Made by a program: the position numbers and the translations under genes. DNA of 64,000 bases, from positions 124,001 through 188,000 of the forward strand of contig JAJTUP010000060.1 of assembly GCA_021399435.1 (NCBI GenBank). The letters run 5' to 3'. This stretch comes from Diaporthe sp. PMI_573 (taxonomy: Eukaryota; Ascomycota; Sordariomycetes; Diaporthales; Diaporthaceae). The notes beneath the pieces were generated by a model. That model made no database searches and had not been told where the DNA came from. It saw only the letters and a list, made by a program, of their open reading frames with translations. Shown here one piece after another: positions 23,307 to 33,880 of this stretch (within the stretch, counting starts at the first letter, position 1; the number at the start of each line of letters is the position of its first letter).

Positions 23307-23334
23307 AAAAAAAAAAAAAAAAAAAAAAAAAAAA
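23307..23334 (+). repeat. Poly(A) homopolymer tract (A28)
   Basis: An uninterrupted run of 28 adenines about 260 bp after the Zn2Cys6 stop. It could be simple slippage, or the A-tail relic of a retroposed transcript; no flanking duplication or retroposon body was recognised. Confidence 0.85.
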
Positions 23335-25029
23335 CTTCTCAACAGGGTTGATATGTCAATTGCCGCACCTGTTGCGGCCTGTCTTCCTCTAGTACTGGCT
23401 GCCGAGATGAGTCTGCTTTCTTAGCGCGGCACCACCGCCACTTCAGTTTAAAGTTGCACGACATAGCACCGAGAATGGATTTTTACGTATAACCCTGTTC
23501 ATGGAACCTTTCGCGAACTTTTCAATCCCCACCCCTGGCAAAGTGCTCGCGGTAGTGAAAGCTAGAGGGCGACCCCAAAACCCCCCAAGCCCAGGGAGCG
23601 GGCCGTGGGCACGCAGGGATCAAGGATGGGCGGCCCGCAACCTCACATCGTGGGGGTTTTCGGGTGGGTTCTCTTCAGGACCCGAGGGACTGGGACGGGG
23701 CCAAACTAACAAGCACGGGCGAGCGTGGGGATTGAAGAAAGCCCTTGTCTCGAGACGAGAGCTTTGACACCCTTTCCTGCCAGACTCAAAAGTGAAAAAA
23801 GCGCCACAAAAAGCCCCTCAGAAGCCAACGTTTGAGAATTTGCCTTTCCTATTGGTTTCGAACAATGTGGCGTCCCAAATCTTTTGTATAATAGAGGTGC
23901 CAGCCATGTCAGCTCCGTGAGGAATGGCACGGAGATTCCCCATGCTTGAACCGGAGGTGGGCAGAGGGGCTGTATGTATGGTTCCGCCCGCGCATTTGTG
24001 ACAAATGTCTCTCTGGACACCAATTGACTCCGTACCCCGTGTCTCCCAAGAGCTGGGATTGGGAATGTGAAAAATGGGGCAGAAAAGGTTGCTCCACACC
24101 TGGTGGGAGAGCCCATAGCCCCCGCAAGACACTCAACAAAGCATCCCCACAAGCTCAACCCAATGCTGAGGTCGAGATGCCTGATGCTGGACCGAAGTCT
24201 ACATTGTGCCCCATCAGGGTCAAAGCGGCCTGCTTGCCGAGATGAGTGAGACGTCAGCTTGATGATGTGGACATATGTAGGCCAGCATCAGGAGCCCTGC
24301 TGTCTCCCAAGTCAATCAGCACTAATCCATACCTAAAGTCACCGCCATTGACAGCACCTATGAATTAAGTTTCAACCGTGGCGGCACAGTCAGACATGTC
24401 GGCATCCGACATGTCACCGAGTGACGGAAAGCTTCCGCTACAGGTGGGGAGCCAAAGGAACATGGGAGTCTCGTGCTCGAGTCTTGAGAGAGGCGTCTCG
24501 CCGTTGCTCCACGTGGCTGCGCGTATAATGTCAATGGCTTGAAATGATTCCACCGACCGGGTCCGGGGTTGCCGGTTCATCCAGACCGAGGGCGAGGTTT
24601 AAGATATAGTCTACGCCTTCCTTTCTGGTGCAGGGAGGGAGATGCTTCTGAGCTGACGCCATCCGAACCGCGTCTTGACAGCGGGCATGGACGTCACTAA
24701 GCTGCAATCGGGCTGGTGGGTGTCCTCGGGCGGGCAGGCGGATGGGCGGTCTCATCGAGACTCGCAGAGGTGAGTGGGAACACGAGAGACTACCGCGAAT
24801 AATTTCCCGTGTGTAGAACGCCTGATGAGGACTCGGCCCGATGGGTCCCAAGGCAGGAGATGAAGAGACCCCGGACGTCGGGTGATGATTATGTCCATCT
24901 TGAAAAGCTCACAGGTAAGGAGATTCAGGACCCGAAGACGGCAGTGCGTCTCTCATGCGCCGCATTGTATTTTCTTGGTGGGAGTGGTCTTATTTTGTTA
25001 GTACAGACATACAATCATGATCCTGGCTT

Positions 25030-25033
<4 letters not shown>

Positions 25034-25069
<36 letters not shown>
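25034..25069 (+). repeat. (CT)18 dinucleotide microsatellite
   Basis: A perfect CT repeat about 165 bp beyond the Mdj1 stop codon, in convergent intergenic DNA. Confidence 0.9.
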
Positions 25070-25071
<2 letters not shown>

Positions 25072-25234
25072 CCCATCTCATAACGCCAGGGTGATCACTT
25101 CCATGAACACCGCCCATGCAGAATATCCGTCTATCTAGGTATAAGGAGTAGATACAATCTTTGTTTTTTGTTTGTACATATCATCACCAGACAATATGAA
25201 GCACGCGTGATATACAACCTTGTAACTTCTGGAC

Positions 25235-26990
25235 CTACTCCTTCTTCTCGCCATCCTTCTTGTTCGAGTCGTCCGTCTTGCCGTCAGACTCATTGTTCTG
25301 TCGGTGCGCTGGGTGGTTGGTCAGGTTATGCCATATTGACTTCAGGAATCCTTCGTTCTGGTGGTCCTCGGCTGTTGTTGACGCATTGCCGCTGCTGTGC
25401 TTTGGAATCAGTCCGCCCGTTCACTCATGCTACCATTTGAGCTCGCGACTTACGATGCTGTCCCTGACCCGCCCGAGGGCTTGACCATAACCCGCTTTGC
25501 CGTCTTGTCCCCCACCTCGTCCGCCAGCATCTCCACAAGCGTGCGTTGGTTTGCTGTGAGGTACTTGGGCATGTTCACCTTGAACTCCACCTTGAGATCT
25601 CCTGACCCCCCGCGGCGGCCATTTAGCTTCTTCATTCCCATGCCGGCTAAGGTCATCTTATCACCCGTCGCCGTGCCAGTCGAAACCTTGACATTGACCT
25701 GGCCGTCCAAGGTCGGCACCGTAACCTCTCCACCTAACAGTGCTGTCGTGAAGGGTATCGTGGCCGTGTAGAGAATATCGGAACCGGCTCGGCTGAACAT
25801 CTGGTCTGGCGCGACACGGACGAACACGAACAGGTCGCCGTTGATTCCCCTCGCGCCGGGTTCTGCCGCAGCACCCATGGCAGGTGCATCACCCTGGCCG
25901 TCCACCCGTAACCTCATGCCATCTTCGATGCCGCCGGGGATGTCCACCGTCAGCGTCTTCCGCTGTCTTACCACACCATCACCCTTGCAGGGCTTGCATT
26001 GTGAGCCCTTGGGGACCGTCGTTCCAGACCCGCCACAGGTGCCACACGTAGAAGCCATCTGGAAGCCGCCCGACATGAAGTGTACCCGCGTACCACTGCC
26101 CCCGCAGCTCTGGCACGCACTGCGCTTCGCACCCTCCTTGAGACCGCTGCCGCTGCAGGTGCTGCATGACACCAGCGGCGTGACAGTGATCTTCTTGCTT
26201 GTACCTTTGGCGGCCTCGATAAAGGATATGGTCGCCTGCACGTCGATGTTGTCGCCGACCACAGCCGTCTCCTGCTGGAAGGGATTCCTCCCGCCCCTCC
26301 TCGCGCCGCCCCCAAAAGCCTGACTAAAGATGTCGTCAAAGTTGAAGCCCTGCCCCCCAAAGCCACCGCCTCCACCGAAGCCCCCGAAACCCGAGAATGG
26401 ACCGCCCGCCCCTCCGAACGGGTCACCACCGCCTGGTCCGCCAGGCCCAGCATTGGGGTCGAAAGCGGCAGCGCCAAACTGGTCGTATTGCTCCTTCTTC
26501 TTGGGGTCTGACAGGATCTCGTAGGCGGACTGTATTTCGGCGAACTGGTCTTTGGCTTTCGGATCTTTGTTCGTGTCGGGGTGGAACTTCTTCGCGAGGC
26601 CGTAATATGCCTTTTTAATATCGGATGCCGAGGCGCTTTTGCCGACACCCAGGGCCTTGTACGGGTCTTTGATCGGGGCGCGCGATATGGACGTCGCGTG
26701 GAATGCCTGTCGAGGGTTCTTGGTCAGTTTACTGGATTTTGCAGGTAGAATATGAATCTTCCGTCATAGAAGTCAAGGGTTGGCTGGTTCTGGCTTACCC
26801 TCTTTGGAACAGACTGCAGACCATATTTCCGTGGAAGCTGCCGCTTCGCGTGTGCTGGTCTGGGAGTGACAGTATGAAGCTTCCGTGCTTGCGCAGAGCA
26901 GGGCGAGATGGCGAGCTTCCGTCCGCATATTTGCGCCGGCTTGAGCGGCCGGGCAGGAGCCGCGGCTCGAACTACAATGCTTGGTTGCAT
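25235..26990 (-). CDS. MDJ1: Mitochondrial DnaJ-type co-chaperone (Mdj1-like)
   Basis: J-protein partner of mitochondrial Hsp70, acting in matrix protein folding. Exons 26990-26799, 26706-25454 and 25394-25235 give 534 residues. The first 64 residues are an Arg-rich, acid-free presequence typical of mitochondrial import. The J domain follows ([23 protein letters not shown] in [10 protein letters not shown]), then a long Gly/Phe-rich linker. The type I zinc-binding domain has four CxxCxGxG-like repeats ([32 protein letters not shown]), followed by the substrate-binding beta domains ([24 protein letters not shown]). A stop lies immediately upstream of the ATG at 26990. The last exon begins after an intron with donor at 25453 and adds [16 protein letters not shown] plus an acidic/Lys tail; ignoring that intron gives a false stop at 25450. 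Confidence 0.93.
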
Positions 26991-27881
26991 GTTTCAACGA
27001 GAAACACCAGATGCATTGAAGGAGTAGACGAATGTCCAAGATTGGCGGCGGCGTTGAAATCGGGGAGGGGTTGTTCTGTCCGGAGAGAATATCTTGGAAA
27101 AATCTAGAACCCAATGCTGCAACGCCGACGGTGGCCGCCCCACAGACAGAGCCGGTGGGTTGAGAGCTTATGCTGCACCCCTGGACAGCAGGACGTCAAT
27201 TACGCGATCGGTTATTGGTACAGGTCACAAGCGACCCCGGAATACCTGGGGATGGCTCGAACAGTATACTTTTGCTTGCACAATAATTTCAAGTACGATT
27301 CATTCTTGCAATCTTCTGCACCTTCTTTGATACAGATTTCCGTATAACTAGCAATTGCAGGAGACAATTTCTTCTTTGTGAGATGTTGTTATGCGAGGAC
27401 TTTTTGGGACCCATGCAAGCTGTAGCGGCTCGCCGACTGCCTGCCTGAGGCACACGCCAGTGCGTCATCTGCACTCAAAAGCTTGTCCGCCGATAAGAAC
27501 TTGGAAAGTGTGGAGTCGCGTCTTATCGCCGAGGTCGCGCGATTCCCGGTTCTCGTCTCCCCCGTGTTACAGGGGCGGCTGCAATCGAAAATGCTGGGGC
27601 AGAGAGCCCAGGACACAATCCATAGGAAATAAACTCGAGATTGATCTGTCTAGCAATCATTGAAACCCAGTATAGGAGTATCTTAAGTCGTCACCCGTGA
27701 ATGCCCAACGCCAGTCTGGCCCTCCGCCAGAGTCTTTCCCTTTCCTAGGGAACTAAAGGAGAGAAAAAAAATCATGCCCGGGCCACAGGAAACCAGCGCC
27801 TGTGAGCGCATCTTGCCCGTCCTCAACGCCAGCTGTGAAATACACATTTACCCATAAATACACTCTGTTGGTGACGAGCAG
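26991..27881. other. Intergenic region between SAP30-like gene and Mdj1
   Basis: About 0.9 kb between two tandem minus-strand genes. It holds the Mdj1 promoter (right of 26990) and the SAP30-like 3' region. No further gene is visible. Confidence 0.5.
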
Positions 27882-28509
27882 TTATATCCTGTCCGGTTCT
27901 GTCATCTTCTTCCCTGTCCTTGGCAGGACGCTCGATTTGGTCAGCCGGCCTCGCCTGACCCGGTGTACGAAATCCACGACGGCGTCATTCTCCTGGACAG
28001 CCTGGCTGCTGAAGTGCTTCCGCACCGTATTTGCCAGCTGGCTCCTCGTCTGGCGCCGGAAAGCTTGCTTTCTTGCTAGTGTTGGGGAGTTGAGGCCAAT
28101 GCTGCCGGGTTTTGTCAGGACCCAGGATCGGTAGTCGCTTGCGTAGGCGGTCGGGGTGACGAGGTGGTGCTCGCGGCGGTATCGGTGAAGAAAATCACGG
28201 TCGAATGTGGTCCAGTGGATCTGTAGGGAGCGGTCACCAGTCAACGATTGCGTCACGGGGAGAGGAGAGGGCTCTTGACTCTGGGACGTGGGCAGGCAGA
28301 CTCACACTTGGGTTGGCAGCTGGTGCGTTTGTTGCGGCCGCCTCTGTGAGAGGCGAGGGCATGTTTGCAGCGTTTGTGACCTCTTTCAAGTTCGACCCGG
28401 TGGAACTGGCGACGCGGCGCATCTTCCCGTTGGCGTGGCCGTGGCCGTTCTTCTCTTTAGGATGGGTCGACTTGGGTTCCGAGTCGTCGTGGGCCTTTTT
28501 GGGAGGCAT
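27882..28509 (-). CDS. Sap30-type Sin3-binding subunit of a histone deacetylase complex
   Basis: Small nuclear protein of 180 residues from two exons (28509-28306, 28220-27882). The N-terminal half is basic and low in complexity (MPPKKAHDD; KMRRVASSTGSNLKEVTNAA). The C-terminal half resembles the Sap30 Sin3-binding domain: IHWTTFDRDFLHRYRREHHL, TPTAYASDYRSWVLTKPGSI and SQLANTVRKHFSSQAVQEND. In yeasts Sap30 links Rpd3/Sin3 deacetylase to its targets. The join at 28305/28221 is phase 0 with a GTGAGT donor and CAG acceptor. The C-terminus after VDFVHRVRRGR is less conserved and might have another intron. It shares a chromatin theme with the Set3-like gene at 51 kb, though no physical link is implied. 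Confidence 0.78.
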
Positions 28510-28977
28510 CGTGGGCCGGAGGAGGTGCGAGGCTAAGGGGGTAGAGATTGGGAGGCAGTTGCTGTAATTGAAAGATTCGCGAACGAGTCGTCAATTGCGT
28601 ACGGTCTAGCAGTAGGTCAAGTCGGTGTCGCAAAGGGGATTCATTGTGAGATCAGTGCTCGCCCTCGGAACAAGTGCCAGCCTGCCCAGGTTGGCAAGCA
28701 CTGGTCACAGTCAGTACCGGAGGTTGGTCGCAAGTGGGGTCAGGTCACAAATCTGATGCGTGCTCATGTGCAGGGGTACAAATGCCCATCCCGCCCTTGA
28801 TTGGATTTCTCAGGGCGGCTAGCCCATCCACCAGTCAGCCGGCCACCGGCCAGCCCACAAGAGGTGCTGACCTGCCAAGCTGCCTGCTCTGCCCAAGTGT
28901 ACCCTACCTTCTTCTCCAGCACTTCGAACCTCTGTGAGTCTGCGTCTCGGTTTCGAACGCATTGTCCAGGCTAAACA
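28510..28977. other. Promoter side of the SAP30-like gene
   Basis: About 470 bp upstream of the minus-strand SAP30-like start, running to repeat copy C. No coding sequence is recognised. Confidence 0.5.
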
Positions 28978-29099
28978 ACCTGTTCAACAGAAGTTTATCC
29001 TACATCAGGTTGTTCCATAGAAGATTCTTCTACAGGAGGTTTGGAGGTTGAACCATAGGAAGTTATTGCGTAGTACTCCGTCCCTAGGTAGGTTGGGCA
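28978..29099 (+). repeat. 15-bp-period minisatellite array, copy C
   Basis: Units such as TTATCCTACATCAGG, TTGTTCCATAGAAGA and TTCTTCTACAGGAGG run at period 15. The array ends in TAGGTTGGGC, matching the array/flank junction GTTGGGC of copies A and D. The hairpin flank is not recognisable beyond that point. Confidence 0.6.
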
Positions 29100-32000
29100 G
29101 TCTCTCTGACCTGTCACCCGCGCTTTGCCTAGGTATTACTTGCTCCCACGCCGCCCGGCCCCATCCTTGAGTGCCTCTTCCCCCACTGCTCCAAGGTTTG
29201 GGTCAACCCGCCCACTCGAGTCTCACCTCGCAGCTTTGACTCATCACGTGGGTAAGATTCGCCGCATCGTGGATCTGTTTTGAAGGATTCCTCGCAGCCA
29301 ATTCTGACAGATCGCCGACGCGTCACTTGAACCTCATCGGGTTTTTTTCTTCTCAAGATGGAACCTGTGGCCAAGCAACCGCCACAGGCGAGCAGCCTCC
29401 TTCTCCGCTGTCAAACCGGCGCCAATGCGTGCATCTCCTGGACGCACTAACCCGTAGCCCATGTGAGTGGCCGGAGGTGTCGGACATGCAGACATGGCAT
29501 CGCCCAGTGAGCTTCATGCCCTCATCTTCGAGCTGCAGCAGAGCGTGCAGGTAATATGCTGCCGTCATCCTGCAACGCAGGGGCATTCAGGTATTCCTGG
29601 CATTGTGGTCTCCCTACCGGCCGCCGATCCCGCACTGAGCTTCCCAAAATTGCCAGCCACAGGTCACCCATTGCTACACAAGACAATGCGCATCCAAAGG
29701 CCGGCATCATGCGCGACTTTGTGTGCGCCTGCTCGGACGCTCGCACCGCCCCGGTCGAAGCCAGCAAGAACAACATAATTAAAACCCACCCACGTTACTA
29801 GCCAGGTCAGGTGAAAAGCAGGCGGGCGTCACTCTACGGTACACAGTACGGGGTCTGTCGCCTTGCGAGCACGGATCATACCTGGGGAGTGGCACGTCTT
29901 TTGCAGTAGGGCGCACTAGCTCACAGCTGCAACCAGCGGCGTCCCTGGACTAAACACCCACATATTTAACAGCCCTAGTGTATTCCATGCTGTTGCGACT
30001 CCCCAAACGTCGTCGGCAGAGAGGCTCCAGCGTCACGCGCGGCTGAACCCACCCCCACGCCCAAGCCGTCGAGGTTCCGCTGAATCATGCCCCAGCTGGC
30101 TGGGTGGATCGATTCGTAAAACGCGCTTAGATGGTCTATCCGCCTCTAGCTCGAGCAGCAACCAGGCATCCCGCGCACAGTCTCCGGGCCAGGCAAGAGT
30201 AGTCCCCCCCCCCGTGGCACCAGCCGGTCGGGTTCAGTTTCATTACCGTTCCGCGGTCTGGCCAGAGCTTGGCCTAAAGAGATCACCGATCACGGCTTGA
30301 GCCATGGAATCTGACGGGGCTAGCGGCTGCTTGGGTCCTGGGCCAGCACCCCGGCCAGTACGGGCCCAACCTGCGTTGCTCAACAACACAACGTGACGGT
30401 CTGGATGCTCGACAGGCCAATGGTCAGCTGCGGCCGTGAGTCCAGGCCTTGGGGCATATACGTGCTGCAACAAATATGACAGCTCACGAGGCGTGTTGCC
30501 CAATTCGATCGAGTCCCCGAGACGTACCAGAATACGCCGATCCTCTAGCCCAGCGGGCAGGCAAGCAGCCAAGCCACAGGGCCAACAAATCTCTGGTCCT
30601 CCTGCTAGTGACCGCGTGGGCGGGCAGAGTCTACTTGGGTCGAGGGTCGAGACAAGCAAGACCCTGCTTCAGAATGACAAGCTGGTAGCCCTGCAGACGG
30701 CGCTCGCAGCGACAACCGAACCCTTCCTTTTTTTTTTTCTTCTTTTTTTTTCTTTCTTTCTTTCTTTCTTTTTTTTTTTGCTTCGGCCGCAGCCAGTGTT
30801 ACAGCGAGAGGAAAACAGACTGTTGCAGAAAAGAAAACACTCGAGGTAAAGCCCCGGGACCCAGCATGCAAGGAGGTCGCGCGCGATGCCGTGTTGAGAG
30901 CGGCAACACGACACGTCCAGGTATGAGAGCCTGGGATGGTGCAAACTCCCCTGCTGAACCCTACGCCTACCGACGAATGGGTGCCCAGGTTACGGCCTGC
31001 GAGGCATCGATCTTGCAGATGCTCGACACCGTGTCGATGAGATCCAACAGTACTCAACCGCGACCTTTGGAGCGAACCACATACCTCGAAAATGACAAGC
31101 GCAAACGGGAGCATGCGTACAATTAATTTGTGCGATTGTCGCCGCTGCAAGCTAGTGAGGAATTTAATGTGCCTCATTGCTTGCTCTGCATCACCACCAT
31201 CTGTCCCCCCCCCCCCAACTATTTCCAAAAACAGTCTCGGTCGGCGTGTTGCAGATCGGACGGGCCACTGATGGAAGGGGGGGGCGTTCAAGGGGTATCC
31301 CCTGTTAGGTCGTGCGATACCTCCACGCCCCGAGGACAAGCTGAAATCAATCGTCACTCGATTGCATTGCCATTCTGCACCTTTCCTTGGACGATCAGAA
31401 AAAAGCAAGCCACGAGAGCAGAATCGAGTGGGAATAAAGTGCGGTGGGCTCATGGCATTGTCGACTTAGCCCCCTCAGAATCAGCGATCAAGAAGCTCTG
31501 ATCGTGAGGTGCCCCAATTTCAGCCGAGGAAAATCCACGGACAAGGGCAGGCATGGCATCGACGCATACCCAAATTGTGGGGTGCTTACGCTGGACCCCG
31601 TGGTGGGTGCGCCATGTCCATGGTGATGGACCAGCATCTGGGCAGGCAGGTCTGGACAGGACAGGACAAGCAGGACAAGCCTCAGAATGCATAGGTGAGC
31701 AGGGGTGTGTCGAGGAGCAAGAGCTCACATCGAAGTTAAAAAGCAAGCCCAGGAAAGACCGCTACTGTGTACACTCTTGCCCCCCAACCCACACCCCCCC
31801 CTTTCGCAATGGTGGCTCGTCTTCGGGACGGTGATTACAGTACAACTCGGGTCGGAAGCGAGTGGGCCCTGAGGAGTCGCAATGAGAGCTACTCCAGACG
31901 GGGTGGACTGACTGCAGCATCCGTATTTTCTGGACCTGTTTGCGCAATATTGATTGCATCGGGTGGGCCGTATGATGACTCCGTCGGCAGTCGGCAGGTC

Positions 32001-33880
32001 TACATCCTCCTTGCTGCTCACACCTGATGAGTGTCTTCGAGCTGTCTATTCAGGCTACTGCATGCTGGGATATCATAGCGCCTACACAGAATTGTAGCAG
32101 TGCAGACCATGTACCTTCCTGCCTGCCTCCCCAGAGGAAGGGCATGGCTTCCTGGGGCGGGACAGAATCAGTGGGACCAACCGTCGGCTCTCATAAAACC
32201 CCCACACGTCCCCCGTCCCAGGTACTCGCTCTTCCATTCATCCCACTTCCAAGTTCCCAGCAAAAGTCGACCAAACCCACAGAGGGGGACCTGACATCTT
32301 GGACTTCCGTGCGAGCCTAGATCAGCGACCAGGCCGGGAACCGTGGGCAGTCTCACCAAGCAAGCTCCCACGAAATCCGGGGTAGTGGCCAGAGCCGGCC
32401 CGTGTCCTTTTTATTTTTCCTTCTTTGGCTTTTCTTGTCAAACGGCAGCCTCAATCTCGACGCCGCCTTTGAACGACCATCCACGGCGGCAATCAAACGG
32501 CGAGCCCTCGTGCGACGGGCCATTCTCGACACGCAGAGGTTGCACTCCCTGGAGTCTTAGACTTAGTTCTCCTGCAAACCCCACGCCCGCTGCAGGGCCG
32601 CCATTGTCTCTGTGGCCCACCAAGGCTTCCGGCCTCTATTTTCTAGAAATCCACATCCCCCGCAAGCCCCCTCCAGGTCAGTCAAATGTGCGTGTGCATG
32701 TTCTTGTGTTTCTGACCTATCGTCCATCCCTTGGCCCCCATCCCTCTGCCCCTCCGATGTGAGCTCTCGTCGATGCCGCTGCACGCTGCCCTCCACCCCT
32801 CGGATGTCCAGCCCGCCGGGCTGGATGTCCTCTGTCATGCCCCTTCCCGCGACAGGGCCAGTCTTGACTCGGATGCCTGATTACTGTTGAACCGATTCCT
32901 AATCCACTTCACTTTGGGGCTCATTTTCCTTGTCCATTATCACAAGATACATCTTCAGCAAGATACCACCTCGTTGCAACACCACACTGTCGATGGTTTC
33001 CGGGCCAGATAGATCTGGCCCGTCCTCGACCTTCTTGTTTCATACCCTCCTGCGTCTGTCCAAATCGTCGGCGCAAAAGTATTGGGTGTGATGGTGTGCC
33101 CCTGCCCTCGCTACCTCGCTGCCTCGCTTTAGTCCCGCCACTGCCCCCGTCTTTCCGGCCACACTTCTCCGTCCTGCCCTTCTCATCTCTCTTTTCTCAC
33201 ATGCCCAACCCAGCCTACCTGTCTTACTGGCCCCAGGCGCCGGCATACCTCTCAGTGCTCGAGCAAACCCAAGCTGATTTTTCAACAGAGCTATTAAGCT
33301 TTGAGTCTCCTTCTTGCCTGGGGCGATCTTTCTCAATCCACGCCTTCCGGCTCGTCAAAGGCTTGCAGCGGCTTTATCATTTGGGGGCGTCACCCATGTT
33401 GTCGCTGGAGCACCCTCGATCATGACATCTTGAACACCAGTACTACTGCTCGGGCGTTTTATCTAGCAGCGGGACTTAGCTCAATCGCACGCATTGGCGT
33501 CGAACAGTGAGCGAACCACAACTCGGACTGAGAGCACCCTAGTGGAAACAGGAGCATTGAGACGCACGAACATACCGCTTCTGAATCCTGAGCTGTGCTG
33601 AGCTGCAGTGCGACCGGGGTCTAGTCGACGATATCCGATTTGCCCGCAGTCAACCTGTCCTCCGCAAAAAAAGAAGTATCTGGTCACCTGCCGACGCCGT
33701 ACCAGCCCCTCTCGTGCTGTGTGACGACCGGCACAATTCTCATCGGCAGGTGTCAGCCACATGATACCAGCAATCGAATGGTTCTCTAACTGAGAAAGAA
33801 GCCATCCGAGGAGCAGCTACTGCAGAGGCATTAGGAATCCCACAGCAGAGGAGTCAATTGACCAATAATAATCCGAAGCC
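29100..33880. other. Long gene-free region upstream of the C2H2 factor
   Basis: About 4.8 kb with no frame that I can assign. Contents include a polypyrimidine block (30721-30778, mostly T with CTTT steps), C-runs (about 31205-31217 and 31793-31802), a G-run (about 31276-31286) and many short overlapping frames. The 33090-33500 stretch is pyrimidine-rich and could be promoter or leader for the factor at 33881. Long upstream regions are common for regulatory genes in filamentous fungi. A noncoding transcript cannot be excluded. Confidence 0.5.
30721..30778 (+). repeat. Polypyrimidine (T-rich, CTTT) tract
   Basis: Almost uninterrupted T with scattered C, including several CTTT steps. Its complement gives Lys/Glu/Arg-rich translations that inflate a spurious minus-strand frame across 30605-31453. 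Confidence 0.85.

Larger units (their letters stand above)
23049..25234. other. Gene-free convergent region with homopolymer and (CT)n tracts
   Basis: About 2.2 kb between the stops of the Zn2Cys6 gene and Mdj1. It contains an A28 homopolymer (23307-23334), a (CT)18 tract (25034-25069) and an imperfect palindrome centred on TCTCGAGA near 23755. No domain-bearing frame is visible. Convergent placement explains the lack of promoters, although 2 kb is long for two 3' UTRs. Confidence 0.55.

Noticed and set aside
30605..31453. 282-codon minus-strand frame
   Set aside because: Its Lys/Glu-rich part comes from the polypyrimidine tract, and the rest has no domain or family resemblance. It is probably chance.
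32343..32762. 139-codon plus-strand frame
   Set aside because: Low-complexity Pro/Ser/Arg translation without a start context, domain or partner exons.
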